From: Haemophilus parainfluenzae ATCC 33392
GTDB lineage: Bacteria; Pseudomonadota; Gammaproteobacteria; Enterobacterales; Pasteurellaceae
Length of the DNA: 64,000 nucleotides
Assembly: GCF_031191205.1 (NCBI RefSeq)
Contig: NZ_CP133470.1
Span: 1,926,001-1,990,000 of the forward strand
Direction of reading: 5' to 3'
Shown: positions 9,393 through 18,374 of the stretch, in pieces
How the letters are laid out: each line of letters starts with the position of its first letter
How positions within the stretch are numbered: the stretch's first letter is position 1
Notes under the pieces: generated by a model
The model's database searches: none
Told to the model about the DNA's origin: nothing
Seen by the model: only the letters and a program-made list of their open reading frames with translations
Translations under genes and position numbers: made by a program

Positions 9393-11246
9393 ATGAACAA
9401 CTATCCTCTTTTATCCTTAATTAATTCGCCGGAAGATTTGCGTCTTTTAAATAAAGATCAGCTTCCGCAACTTTGTCAGGAATTACGGAGTTATCTGTTG
9501 GAATCCGTTAGTCAAACCAGTGGTCATTTGGCATCTGGTCTTGGTACTGTTGAATTGACTGTTGCACTACACTACATTTTCAAAACCCCTTTTGATCAAT
9601 TAATTTGGGATGTGGGCCATCAAGCTTACCCACACAAAATTTTGACTGGTCGTCGTGATCAAATGTCCACCATTCGCCAAAAAGGCGGAATTCATCCTTT
9701 CCCTTGGCGTGAAGAAAGTGAGTTTGATGTATTGAGTGTTGGCCACTCTTCCACTTCAATCAGTGCAGGGCTAGGTATTGCAGTTGCGGCAGAACGTGAA
9801 AATGCGGGGCGTAAAACTGTTTGTGTAATTGGCGATGGTGCAATCACTGCGGGTATGGCATTTGAAGCCTTAAACCATGCGGGTTCTTTACATACTGATA
9901 TGTTGGTCATTTTAAATGACAATGAAATGTCTATTTCTGAAAATGTCGGTGCATTAAATAATCACCTTGCGCGTATTTTCTCTGGTTCATTATATTCAAC
10001 GGTTCGTGATGGCAGTAAGAAAATCTTAGATAAAGTACCGACCGTTAAAAACTTTATGAAGAAAACCGAAGAACACATGAAAGGTGTAATGTTCTCTCCA
10101 GAAAGTACTCTCTTTGAAGAACTCGGTTTTAACTATATCGGACCAATTGACGGGCATAACATTGATGAATTAATTGCCACTTTAAGTAATATGCGCGATC
10201 TTAAAGGCCCGCAATTCTTACACATCAAAACCAAAAAAGGGAAAGGTTACGAGCCTGCAGAAAAAGACCCAATTGGTTTCCATGGCGTACCAAAATTTGA
10301 TCCAACAAGCGGTCAACTTCCTAAATCAAATGCCAAACCAACTTATTCAAAAATCTTTGGTGATTGGTTATGTGAAATGGCAGAACAAGACGATAAATTA
10401 GTCGGTATTACTCCTGCAATGCGTGAAGGTTCTGGCATGGTAGAATTTTCAGAACGATTCCCGCAACAATATTTTGATGTTGCCATCGCTGAACAACATG
10501 CTGTTACCTTTGCAGCAGGTCTTGCAATTGGCGGTTATAAACCTGTTGTGGCAATTTATTCTACCTTCTTACAACGTGCTTATGATCAGCTTATTCACGA
10601 TGTTGCTATTCAAAACTTACCTGTTCTCTTTGCCATCGATCGTGCTGGTATCGTAGGTGCTGATGGTCAAACTCACCAAGGTGCGTTTGATTTAAGTTTT
10701 ATGCGCTGCATTCCAAATATGATCATTATGACACCAAGTGATGAAAATGAATGTCGCCAAATGCTTTATACCGGTTATAAATGTGGTAAACCGACTGCGG
10801 TACGTTATCCGCGTGGAAATGCAATCGGCGTAGAATTAACCCCACTTGCTGAATTAGAAATTGGTCGTTCAAAAATGGTTCGTCAGGGTGAAAAAATCGC
10901 GATTCTGAATTTTGGCACACTCTTACCTGCCGCTTTATCTGTGGCAGAAAAACTCAATGCGACTGTTGTTGATATGCGCTTTGTAAAACCAATTGATGAA
11001 GCTCGCATTCTAGAAATGGCGGATACCCACGACTTCATTGTGACATTGGAAGAAAATGCGATTCAAGGTGGTGCAGGTTCAGCTGTTTCAGAAGTGCTAA
11101 ATTCTCATGGAAAAACAACCGCACTTTTACAACTTGGTTTACCTGATATCTTTATTCCTCAAGGTACACAACAAGAAGCGCTTGCTGAAATTAAATTAGA
11201 TGAAAAAGGGATTGAAGAGCAAATTATTGCCTTTATAAAGGGCTAA
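9393..11246 (+). CDS. dxs: 1-deoxy-D-xylulose-5-phosphate synthase
   Basis: Thiamine-diphosphate enzyme joining pyruvate and glyceraldehyde 3-phosphate at the entry to the MEP isoprenoid pathway; 617 residues from the ATG at 9393. The cofactor-binding motif [15 protein letters not shown] is near residues 150-164, and the transketolase-like pyrimidine domain has [19 protein letters not shown] at 9354 would extend the frame, but it lies within an uptake signal (AAAGTGCGGT) and the extension is not family-like, so the ATG is preferred. It is the third gene of xseB-ispA-dxs. Confidence 0.97.
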   Translation: MNNYPLLSLINSPEDLRLLNKDQLPQLCQELRSYLLESVSQTSGHLASGLGTVELTVALHYIFKTPFDQLIWDVGHQAYPHKILTGRRDQMSTIRQKGGIHPFPWREESEFDVLSVGHSSTSISAGLGIAVAAERENAGRKTVCVIGDGAITAGMAFEALNHAGSLHTDMLVILNDNEMSISENVGALNNHLARIFSGSLYSTVRDGSKKILDKVPTVKNFMKKTEEHMKGVMFSPESTLFEELGFNYIGPIDGHNIDELIATLSNMRDLKGPQFLHIKTKKGKGYEPAEKDPIGFHGVPKFDPTSGQLPKSNAKPTYSKIFGDWLCEMAEQDDKLVGITPAMREGSGMVEFSERFPQQYFDVAIAEQHAVTFAAGLAIGGYKPVVAIYSTFLQRAYDQLIHDVAIQNLPVLFAIDRAGIVGADGQTHQGAFDLSFMRCIPNMIIMTPSDENECRQMLYTGYKCGKPTAVRYPRGNAIGVELTPLAELEIGRSKMVRQGEKIAILNFGTLLPAALSVAEKLNATVVDMRFVKPIDEARILEMADTHDFIVTLEENAIQGGAGSAVSEVLNSHGKTTALLQLGLPDIFIPQGTQQEALAEIKLDEKGIEEQIIAFIKG

Positions 11247-11390
11247 ATTCATTCATTTTCGTTTAATTTTGATATTTTTAAAATTTTTTTCAAAAATATC
11301 GAACTATTTCAAAAATACACAGTCTGATACATTGCTAGTGCACTGCATATTGCAGTTATCTTTTGAAGTTTCTTATAAATTAAGACCTCC

Positions 11391-11421
11391 CCGCTATTCA
11401 AGCTTTGAATAGCGGTTTTTT
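11391..11421 (+). terminator. Strong intrinsic terminator after dxs
   Basis: CCGCTATTCA and TGAATAGCGG form a 10-bp GC-capped stem followed by TTTTTTC. It lies 145 bases beyond the dxs stop. It could end the xseB operon or belong to a separate small transcript in 11247-11421, which also holds a 9-bp AT stem (11271-11300) and a CTGCA-TAT-TGCAG stem (11343-11355). Confidence 0.88.
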
Positions 11422-11437
11422 CTTTTTTAGTGGTAAT

Positions 11438-11466
11438 AAAAAAGGACGCTTTTTAGCGTCCTAATT
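11438..11466 (-). terminator. Terminator of the rpmI-rplT operon
   Basis: AGGACGCT and AGCGTCCT form an 8-bp stem (11443-11462) with A-runs on one side and T-runs on the other. On the minus strand the stem is followed by a T-run, just after the rplT stop. Confidence 0.88.
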
Positions 11467-11489
11467 TTTTGAATCTAAACTTTAAAAAA

Positions 11490-11846
<357 letters not shown>

Positions 11847-11909
11847 TTAATCTCCTATGTAATATTTTTAACTAATTTAACTAATCGTACGTTTTGCTTA
11901 AATAACGGC

Positions 11910-12107
11910 TTATGCGTATGGTAAGCAAGCTACTACTAAAACTTGGTCTGCTTTCGCAACCATTGATTTATGACGTAAATGACGTTTACGTTTAGTTGTC
12001 TTTTTAGTCAAAATATGACGTAAGTGAGATTGTTTACGTTTGAAACCGCCAGAAGCTGTTTTTTTGAAACGCTTAGCAGCACCACGTACTGTTTTAATTT
12101 TAGGCAT
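11910..12107 (-). CDS. rpmI: 50S ribosomal protein L35
   Basis: 65-residue basic protein beginning [17 protein letters not shown], with the [15 protein letters not shown] core and ending PYA, all typical of L35. The ATG at 12107 fits the family; an in-frame start six codons upstream does not. Normally rpmI follows infC directly. Here a gene on the other strand intervenes, so rpmI-rplT must be transcribed from its own promoter, for which there is a good candidate at 12287-12314. Confidence 0.97.
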
Positions 12108-12193
12108 TGTTAAAAAACTCCGCATTGTTTTTGGTTTAAATGAATAATCAGGCGAATTCTTGCGAATTACTTGCTAGCACTGATCACACTACT

Positions 12194-12243
12194 TTGCGAC
12201 TTGCATCGCAATCTAAAAAAGCAACTCAGGCTGCTGAGTTTGC
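12194..12243 (-). promoter_or_regulatory. Leader hairpins upstream of rpmI, one attenuator-like
   Basis: On the minus strand the rpmI leader contains GCAAACTCAG-loop-CTGAGTTGC followed by six T residues (12214-12243), which looks like an intrinsic terminator placed in the leader. A second perfect stem TTGCGA/TCGCAA follows (12194-12211). In E. coli L20 represses its operon by binding leader RNA. In other bacteria the leader of this operon is controlled by premature termination. The hairpins are seen directly; control by L20 is inference. Confidence 0.5.
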
Positions 12244-12286
12244 CTGTTTGCTTTAGTTTTTCATATTTACAAAGAAAAACTGTAGA

Positions 12287-12314
12287 ATTATACTTTGTCG
12301 TTTTTTTTTTTCAA
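12287..12314 (-). promoter_or_regulatory. Candidate promoter for rpmI-rplT
   Basis: Minus-strand TTGAAA (12309-12314), a 16-base spacer and a perfect TATAAT (12287-12292). Transcription would start about 170 bases before rpmI. A plus-strand TATAAT at 12315-12320 abuts the -35 box, so this promoter and that of the divergent Sel1 gene overlap and may compete. Confidence 0.6.
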
Positions 12315-12353
12315 TATAATTTTGATGATTCTTCTTTATAGAGAGTACAGTTT

Positions 12354-13706
12354 ATGAAAACTAAATTTATGATTGTAGCTTCTTTGGGGCTATTATTTGC
12401 ACTACAAAGTCAAGCAGATCCTATTCGTGCAGGTATTTTGATGGGCGCTGGTGTCGCAATAGGCACAATAAACAAAGCAAAATGTAGCTTTGCTGATGAA
12501 AAATTTAATGCGATGGAGGTTAAAGCACCTTATGTTAATTTATCCACTTCCACTATTAACCAAGCAAAATCAGCTCCTAAAGGAACAAAATTAAAGGTGG
12601 CTGGTGAGGCATCCTACAGAGAAGCAGGAATAGTCGAACACTTTATTATGGATGAGTTTTTTTTAAAAGATAAGAAAGATATGCTCCAAGTGCAACTTAG
12701 CAATGATGTGTATTGTGGTGTAAGTCCTCTCCCCGTTGAAGGTGAGAAAGTCTATTTTTATGGTGAGAAAAATACGAATGGTGGGCTGGATGTAAAATAT
12801 TGGGCACCTCAAAATCCATTAGAGCGTCAATCTTGGTATTATAGGACAGAGTATGATTACCCGAGCTTCCAAGTGTTGCAACAAACAGCTGAACAAACAG
12901 ATTCATATTATGCACAATTTTTACTTGCCAAAGCCTATTATGATGGAAAACTAACCACTAAAAATGATAAAAAAGCCTTTGAATGGGCAAGAAGATCCTA
13001 CGAAGTACAGGGAGCAAAAAATAATTTTTATAGAGTGGTTTCTCCTTTACTGGGGATACTATATGCAGAGGGCAAAGGAACAACACAAAATTGGGAAAAA
13101 GCAAAGTATTTACTGGATAACGCACATCAACAAAATTCTCGAGATATCGTCGGGTTTGAAGAATTATATGGCAAAGCAACCTATTATTATGGCTTAATGT
13201 ATTATCAAGGCAAGGGCGTAGTAAAAGATCATGATATGGCACTGGAAATCTTACATATTATGATGGATACAAAACAAGAGACAAAACGAGAATCAGAAGA
13301 GGCAGAGGCACTTTATCGTAAACTCTATGAAGAAAAATATAGAATGCCATATTCCTCTGACCAAATACATATTAGCCAGTATTTTAGCGTCGCCGAAAAA
13401 TACTTTAATAACGGTGAACATCAAAAAGCCTTAGAACTCTTTGAAAAATTAGCCAAGGCAGGTGATACCGATAGCCAAGTTATGGCTGGGCTAATTTATT
13501 ATGAAAGTGATCAGGTTCCACAAAATGTTGCTAAAGCAAAAGAGTGGTATTTAAAAGCCATTGAATATAAGCACCCGGTAGCGGCTTATAATTTAGGCGC
13601 AATTTATGAAGACGAGAATAATCATAAAAAAGCAAAATTTTATTATCAAAAAGCCTGTGAATGGGGAAGAAAAGAAGGCTGTGAGGCATTAAAAAAGCTA
13701 AAATAA
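12354..13706 (+). CDS. Secreted Sel1-repeat (tetratricopeptide-like) protein
   Basis: 450 residues with a clear signal peptide (about 1-21, ending LQSQADP), so probably periplasmic or exported. Residues about 60-165 form a region I do not recognise. From about 180 come Sel1-like helical repeats, for example AKAYYDG, LGILYAEGKGTTQN, YGLMYYQGKGVVKD and, after a gap, AGLIYYESDQVPQN and AYNLGAIYEDENN. Sel1 repeats usually mediate protein contacts; no catalytic motif is seen. The ribosome site is weak. The gene is AT-rich and lies in the opposite direction inside the normally continuous infC-rpmI-rplT cluster, which points to a later insertion. Specific function unknown. Confidence 0.85.
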   Translation: MKTKFMIVASLGLLFALQSQADPIRAGILMGAGVAIGTINKAKCSFADEKFNAMEVKAPYVNLSTSTINQAKSAPKGTKLKVAGEASYREAGIVEHFIMDEFFLKDKKDMLQVQLSNDVYCGVSPLPVEGEKVYFYGEKNTNGGLDVKYWAPQNPLERQSWYYRTEYDYPSFQVLQQTAEQTDSYYAQFLLAKAYYDGKLTTKNDKKAFEWARRSYEVQGAKNNFYRVVSPLLGILYAEGKGTTQNWEKAKYLLDNAHQQNSRDIVGFEELYGKATYYYGLMYYQGKGVVKDHDMALEILHIMMDTKQETKRESEEAEALYRKLYEEKYRMPYSSDQIHISQYFSVAEKYFNNGEHQKALELFEKLAKAGDTDSQVMAGLIYYESDQVPQNVAKAKEWYLKAIEYKHPVAAYNLGAIYEDENNHKKAKFYYQKACEWGRKEGCEALKKLK

Positions 13707-13730
13707 AGACATATCCAAGTAAACAACGTA

Positions 13731-13757
13731 AAAAAAGCAACCTTCAGGTTGCTTTTT
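13731..13757. terminator. Bidirectional terminator between the Sel1 gene and infC
   Basis: A7-GCAACC-TTCA-GGTTGC-T6: a 6-bp GC-rich stem with an A-run before and a T-run after. It is suited to ending both the plus-strand Sel1 gene and the minus-strand infC. Confidence 0.85.
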
Positions 13758-13766
13758 TATTGTTTA

Positions 13767-14312
13767 TTACTTCTTCTTCGGTGCTAACACCATTACTGCT
13801 TGGCGACCTTCTAATTTACCCGGTGCTGATTCCACCACAGAAATGTCAGCCAAATCGTTTTTAACGCGTTCTAATACGTCTAAACCGATATCTTGGTGAG
13901 CCATTTCACGACCACGGAAACGTACAGTAATTTTCGCTTTATCACCATCTTCTAAGAAACGGATTAAGCTACGTAATTTAACTTGGTAGTCACCTTCGTC
14001 AGTACCTGGACGGAATTTAATTTCCTTCACTTGTACAACTTTTTGTTTTTTCTTCTGTTCTTTTGCCGTTTTGCTCTTCTCATAGAGGAACTTGCCGTAG
14101 TTCATAATACGACAAACCGGTGGTTCGGCATTCGGACTGATCTCAACTAAATCAAGCGCTGCTTGTTCTGCCATATCTAAGGCCTGTTGAATTGATACAA
14201 TCCCCGCTTGTTCACCATCTTGGTCAATCAAACGAACTTCTTTTACTCGAATTTCATCGTTAATGCGATTCGGGCGATTAGCTGCCGGAGCTTTTTTTAC
14301 GGTTTTGATAAT
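13767..14312 (-). CDS. infC: Translation initiation factor IF-3, non-AUG start
   Basis: IF-3 keeps the 30S subunit free and checks the start codon and initiator tRNA. The frame runs well upstream of any ATG: I read [17 protein letters not shown] before the segment beginning IDQDGEQAG, matching the N-terminal domain of E. coli IF-3. AAGGAA lies just before an ATT codon at 14312 followed by ATC at 14309, giving 181 or 180 residues; E. coli IF-3 has 180 and starts at AUU. A rare AUU/AUC start fits the known autoregulation, in which IF-3 discriminates against its own initiation codon. C-terminal domain features ([26 protein letters not shown]) are intact. Confidence 0.93.
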   Translation of the reverse strand: MIKTVKKAPAANRPNRINDEIRVKEVRLIDQDGEQAGIVSIQQALDMAEQAALDLVEISPNAEPPVCRIMNYGKFLYEKSKTAKEQKKKQKVVQVKEIKFRPGTDEGDYQVKLRSLIRFLEDGDKAKITVRFRGREMAHQDIGLDVLERVKNDLADISVVESAPGKLEGRQAVMVLAPKKK

Positions 14313-14409
14313 GTTATTCCTTCTATTTATTTAAGAAAAAATCGACTGTATTCAAACAGAAGATTTATTAAATCATTTGCTATAAAAACAAACAAAAAAC
14401 GGGCAAAAT

Positions 14410-14439
14410 TTTATAGTATTTGCCACGTTTATGCAACAA
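14410..14439 (-). promoter_or_regulatory. Possible infC promoter
   Basis: Minus-strand TTGTTG (14434-14439), an 18-base spacer and TATAAA (14410-14415), about 100 bases before the infC start. The consensus is moderate. It would make infC independent of the yeaD and thrS genes upstream. Confidence 0.4.
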
Positions 14440-14453
14440 GGATTTCTATTCCT

Positions 14454-15272
14454 TTAAATATCAGCGGGTAAAGTACTTATTTCAGCAGAAATACTTTCAC
14501 CAAATTGAAGTAATTTCTCTAATCTTGCGGTTTCAATACACACCATATTTCGATATCCATCTGCTTTCATTGCACTTGGCGTTTTTTCCCAAGGATTCCA
14601 TAGCACTATTGAATCGGCATGATGATGGGTAATTTGAATACGTCGATTAAATGCTTTATCAACCAAGAATGTTTTATCTTCCTCTAATGTATAAATACAA
14701 TCGACGCCCTGCTCAATTTTACGAGTTGAAGGAACATCAGTATGTTTACCTTGTAATGAGTCATAACAACTGCTTGGTAAATTTTGGACTTCAATTTGTG
14801 AAATATCACCAATATTAAAATAACTGTGTAATGCTGCTTGAGCTGGTTCTTGGCCTAAATGCGTTAAAGTCATTGTGCATTTATCGGTAAATTCCATTTT
14901 CATTTTGGCTTCAATCACACCATATTCAGAAAAGAGTGAAAATTCTAACCGCACTTCATTCGCTTGCAGATCATAATCACTCAATTTCCACAAACGTAAA
15001 CGCGCTGTACCGTGTGAAGGTTGTTTTACGCCACCAAACCAAGGGTAACAAAGCGGTACACCGCCACGAATCGCGACACCTTGTGTAAAAGGTTCAATCT
15101 CACTTAGCCAAAAGATATCCTGCTCAGCCCCTTTAGGCTGCCAATTTAATAGCTGTGCCCCTTGTAATGCAATTCGAGCTGAACCCACAGGGTGATTTAA
15201 GGTTAAAACAGGGATTTCATTGATACGTTCTAAAGTTAATTCTGATGTTAATTGTTGAATTTGAGCTGTCAT
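14454..15272 (-). CDS. yeaD: D-hexose-6-phosphate mutarotase, YeaD family
   Basis: 272 residues of the aldose-1-epimerase-like fold, YeaD branch, which interconverts anomers of glucose 6-phosphate. Visible family features are RIALQGAQLLNWQPKG near the N-terminus, RGGVPLCYPWFG at about 69-80, a probable catalytic histidine in ALHSYFNIGD, and VLWNPWEKTPSAMKAD near the C-terminus. It is a separate unit from thrS, which ends in its own terminator upstream. In H. influenzae the homologue also sits beside infC. Confidence 0.9.
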   Translation of the reverse strand: MTAQIQQLTSELTLERINEIPVLTLNHPVGSARIALQGAQLLNWQPKGAEQDIFWLSEIEPFTQGVAIRGGVPLCYPWFGGVKQPSHGTARLRLWKLSDYDLQANEVRLEFSLFSEYGVIEAKMKMEFTDKCTMTLTHLGQEPAQAALHSYFNIGDISQIEVQNLPSSCYDSLQGKHTDVPSTRKIEQGVDCIYTLEEDKTFLVDKAFNRRIQITHHHADSIVLWNPWEKTPSAMKADGYRNMVCIETARLEKLLQFGESISAEISTLPADI

Positions 15273-15344
15273 ATTCGCCTCCTTGTGATAAGGCTATTAT
15301 ATAGAAGAAAGGGATATTTGAGTTTATTTTTATGCCGTGAATAT

Positions 15345-15372
15345 AAAAAACCGCACATCAAAGTGCGGTCAT
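15345..15372 (-). terminator. Uptake-signal hairpin terminator after thrS
   Basis: AACCGCAC and AAGTGCGGT in inverted orientation. On the minus strand the stem is followed by TTTTTT, placed 27 bases beyond the thrS stop. Confidence 0.85.
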
Positions 15373-15398
15373 TTTTAATTAAGATTTTAAAGAGTCAA

Positions 15399-17330
15399 TT
15401 ACTCTTCACCCAATAATTTCAACTCACGTTGTCTTACTTGAGATTTTAAGATTTCAGCAAATTCTTCAATCGTGAAAGTACCTAAATCTGCACCTTTACG
15501 AGTACGTACAGCCACTTTTCCTTCTGCGATTTCTTTATCACCGCAAACTAGCATATAAGGTACGCGACGTAAGGTGTGTTCGCGGATCTTAAAGCCGACT
15601 TTCTCATTACGTAAATCTGCTTTAACACGTAATCCAGCATCAGAAAGTTGTTTCACGACTTTTTGCACGTAGTCTGCTTGGCTATCTGTAATATTCATCA
15701 CAACCGCTTGAACTGGCGCTAACCATGCTGGGAAGAAACCCGCATATTCTTCAGTAATAATACCGATGAAACGCTCAATTGAACCTAAAATCGCACGGTG
15801 AATCATAACTGGTGTACGACGGTCATTGTCTTCAGCTACATAAGAAGCATTTAGACGACCTGGTAATGCAAAGTCTAATTGGATAGTACCGCATTGCCAT
15901 TCACGATCTAAGCAGTCACGTAATGCAAACTCAATTTTAGGACCATAGAATGCACCTTCACCGGCTTGAATTTCATATTCAAGACCGTTATGCGCTAATG
16001 CTGCTGCAAGACCTGCTTCTGCACGATCCCACATATCATCAGCACCGATACGTTTTTCAGGACGAGTAGATAATTTCACCTGAATATTTTGGAAACCGAA
16101 AGTGCTGTAAATGTCGTAAACCATTTTGATACAGCTAGTTACTTCACTTTCAATTTGATCTTCAGTACAGAAAATGTGGGCATCATCTTGAGTGAAACCA
16201 CGTACACGCATTAAACCGTGTAAAGAACCCGATGGTTCATTACGGTGACAAGAACCAAATTCCGCCATGCGGATTGGTAAATCACGGTAAGATTTTAAAC
16301 CTTGGTTAAAGATTTGAACGTGACCTGGACAGTTCATTGGTTTAATCGCATATTCACGGTTTTCTGATTGTGTAGTAAACATCAAATCGCCGTAGTTTTG
16401 CCAGTGACCTGTTTTTTCCCATAACACACGGTCCATCATGAACGGACCTTTCACTTCTTGATAATCGTATTCTTTTAATTTTGTACGTACGAAGGTTTCC
16501 AATTCACGGAAAATTGTCCAACCATCGTTATGCCAGAACACCATACCCGGTGCTTCTTCTTGCATATGATATAAATCTAACGCTTTACCGATTTTACGGT
16601 GGTCACGTTTTGCCGCTTCTTCTAAGCGAGTTAAGTATTCCGCTAATTGTTTTTTATCTGCCCAAGCCGTACCATAGATACGTTGTAACATTTTATTTTT
16701 GCTATCACCACGCCAGTAAGCACCTGCAACTTTCATTAATTTGAAGTTGTGGCAGAAACGCATATTTGGCACATGTGGTCCACGACACATATCAATGTAT
16801 TCTTCGTGATGATAAAGCGCAGGCGTTGCGGTACGTTCGATATTTTCATCTAAGATAGCCATTTTGTATGGCTCGCCGCGTTTTTCAAAAGTATCTCTTG
16901 CTTCTTGCCAGCTTACCGGAGTTTTGATGACGTCATAATTGGTTTTCGCCAATTCAAGCATACGTTTTTCGATAGCATCAATGTCTTCTTGCGTTAAAGA
17001 ACGGTCTAAATCCACGTCATAATAGAAGCCATTTTCAATCGTTGGACCGATTGCCATTTTGACATCGGGGAATAATTGTTTGATTGCGTGACCAAGCAAG
17101 TGTGCGCAAGAGTGCCGAATAATTTCTAAACCGTCTTCATCTTTTGCTGTAATAATTTCAAGGTTGGCATCTTCATTGATGATGTCACAAGCATCATGAC
17201 GTACGCCGTTTACACGGCCCGCGATAGTTGCTTTGGCAAGACCGGCTCCGATATCTTGAGCCACTTCTAACACAGAAACTGGACGATCAAATTCACGTTT
17301 AGAACCGTCCGGTAAAGTAATAATAGGCAT
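15399..17330 (-). CDS. thrS: Threonyl-tRNA synthetase
   Basis: 643 residues, full length for the bacterial enzyme. In order: TGS domain (about 1-62, [14 protein letters not shown]); the editing domain with the zinc-like [10 protein letters not shown] motif (about 73-82); the class II catalytic core with motif 2 region [22 protein letters not shown] and zinc ligands including the CPGH cysteine; and the C-terminal anticodon-binding domain. It charges tRNA-Thr and clears mis-charged serine. In E. coli thrS precedes infC; here yeaD lies between and thrS has its own terminator. The 260-base region upstream, shared with azoR, holds several uptake-signal copies but no clear promoter I can assign. 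Confidence 0.98.
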   Translation of the reverse strand: MPIITLPDGSKREFDRPVSVLEVAQDIGAGLAKATIAGRVNGVRHDACDIINEDANLEIITAKDEDGLEIIRHSCAHLLGHAIKQLFPDVKMAIGPTIENGFYYDVDLDRSLTQEDIDAIEKRMLELAKTNYDVIKTPVSWQEARDTFEKRGEPYKMAILDENIERTATPALYHHEEYIDMCRGPHVPNMRFCHNFKLMKVAGAYWRGDSKNKMLQRIYGTAWADKKQLAEYLTRLEEAAKRDHRKIGKALDLYHMQEEAPGMVFWHNDGWTIFRELETFVRTKLKEYDYQEVKGPFMMDRVLWEKTGHWQNYGDLMFTTQSENREYAIKPMNCPGHVQIFNQGLKSYRDLPIRMAEFGSCHRNEPSGSLHGLMRVRGFTQDDAHIFCTEDQIESEVTSCIKMVYDIYSTFGFQNIQVKLSTRPEKRIGADDMWDRAEAGLAAALAHNGLEYEIQAGEGAFYGPKIEFALRDCLDREWQCGTIQLDFALPGRLNASYVAEDNDRRTPVMIHRAILGSIERFIGIITEEYAGFFPAWLAPVQAVVMNITDSQADYVQKVVKQLSDAGLRVKADLRNEKVGFKIREHTLRRVPYMLVCGDKEIAEGKVAVRTRKGADLGTFTIEEFAEILKSQVRQRELKLLGEE

Positions 17331-17590
17331 AATTTTTCCTTATACAGTGGTCGCCCATACGAAAGGCAACATGCAAATAATGATTAAAAACAAACCGCAC
17401 TTTCATTCACTCCCACTATCGAGCAAACCAAGTGCGGCGGAGAATTTTAGCACTTTCCACCACGCTTGTTAATATCTCACTGAATTCTTTCCAATGAGTA
17501 AACAATGATTTTCCTGATAACTACTTTATCGATTCAAAATTTCCGATAAAATGACCGCACTTTTGATAAACACAAATTAAAGGAAACTCT

Positions 17591-18172
17591 ATGAACGTAT
17601 TAGTATTAAAATCCAGCATCCTTGCAGATAACTCTCAAAGCAATAAATTAGCCGATTACACCATTGAAAAATTAAAAGGTCACAACATTGTGGTACGTGA
17701 TTTAGCAGCACAACCCCTTCCCCATTTTGATGCAACGGCAGCAACTGCGGTACGTGGCGAACCTAAAACAGCAGAAGAAAATGCGCTTTTAGCCTTATCA
17801 GATGAGTTAGTGGCTGAATTAAAAGCAGCAGATATCATCGTAATTGGTGCACCTATGTATAACTTAGGCATCCCAACACAACTTAAATCCTATTTTGATT
17901 TTATCGCGCGTCCTCGCGTAACATTCCAATACACCGCAAATGGCCCTGAAGGTTTACTTCAAGGTAAAAAAGCGATTGTGTTAGCAAGCTTTGGTGGCAT
18001 GTATGATGAAAACAATAATGTGACAAATTACTTAAAAGCGATTTTAGGTTTTGTTGGCATTACCGATGTTCAGTTTGCTTATGTAAAAGGTATCGGATTA
18101 GGTGCTGAAGCGATTGAAAAAGCACAACGATCAGCAAGAAATAAAATCGATGAGATCGTTGCTTCTCTCTAA
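17591..18172 (+). CDS. azoR: FMN-dependent NADH:quinone oxidoreductase / azoreductase
   Basis: 193-residue flavodoxin-fold enzyme of the AzoR (AcpD) family, reducing quinones and azo compounds with NADH and FMN. The family signature [25 protein letters not shown] lies at about 97-121, and the loop SFGGMYDE near 135-142. AAAGGAAA precedes the ATG. It stands alone between thrS and the trp operon with its own terminator downstream. The natural substrate is not known for most members. Confidence 0.94.
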   Translation: MNVLVLKSSILADNSQSNKLADYTIEKLKGHNIVVRDLAAQPLPHFDATAATAVRGEPKTAEENALLALSDELVAELKAADIIVIGAPMYNLGIPTQLKSYFDFIARPRVTFQYTANGPEGLLQGKKAIVLASFGGMYDENNNVTNYLKAILGFVGITDVQFAYVKGIGLGAEAIEKAQRSARNKIDEIVASL

Positions 18173-18195
18173 TCTCTTAATCTATTCCCTCTATT

Positions 18196-18232
18196 AAGCC
18201 ATTTTGAGATATGACTCGAAATGGCTTTTTTC
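18196..18232 (+). terminator. Terminator after azoR
   Basis: AAGCCATTT ... AAATGGCTT, a 9-bp stem with a 14-base loop that can itself pair in part (GAG/CTC), followed by TTTTTC. Confidence 0.85.
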
Positions 18233-18315
18233 TAATCAACTTCCTCTATTTTTTATATCTTTGATTAAAAATTAAAAAAATATTGTAAAATTACGCCAAT
18301 TTTTTGATTATTCTC

Positions 18316-18349
18316 TTGACTTATGCGTCTTGCACTAGTTTAATAGTAC
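18316..18349 (+). promoter_or_regulatory. trp promoter with overlapping TrpR operator
   Basis: TTGACT (18316-18321), a 17-base spacer and TTTAAT (18339-18344). The near-palindrome GCACTAGTTTAATAGTAC (18332-18349) covers the -10 box. It closely matches the E. coli trp operator, built around ACTAGTTAACTAGTAC, in the same place relative to the promoter. Repression by tryptophan-bound TrpR is therefore likely. The predicted start is only about 25 bases before trpE, leaving no space for a trpL leader peptide or attenuator. Confidence 0.85.
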
Positions 18350-18374
18350 AAAAGTTCAAAATACAGGATTGATT

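Noticed and set aside
17397-17437. Uptake-signal copies in inverted orientation between thrS and azoR
   Set aside because: The loop is long, one arm is partial, and it lies between divergent genes, so it is not a terminator.
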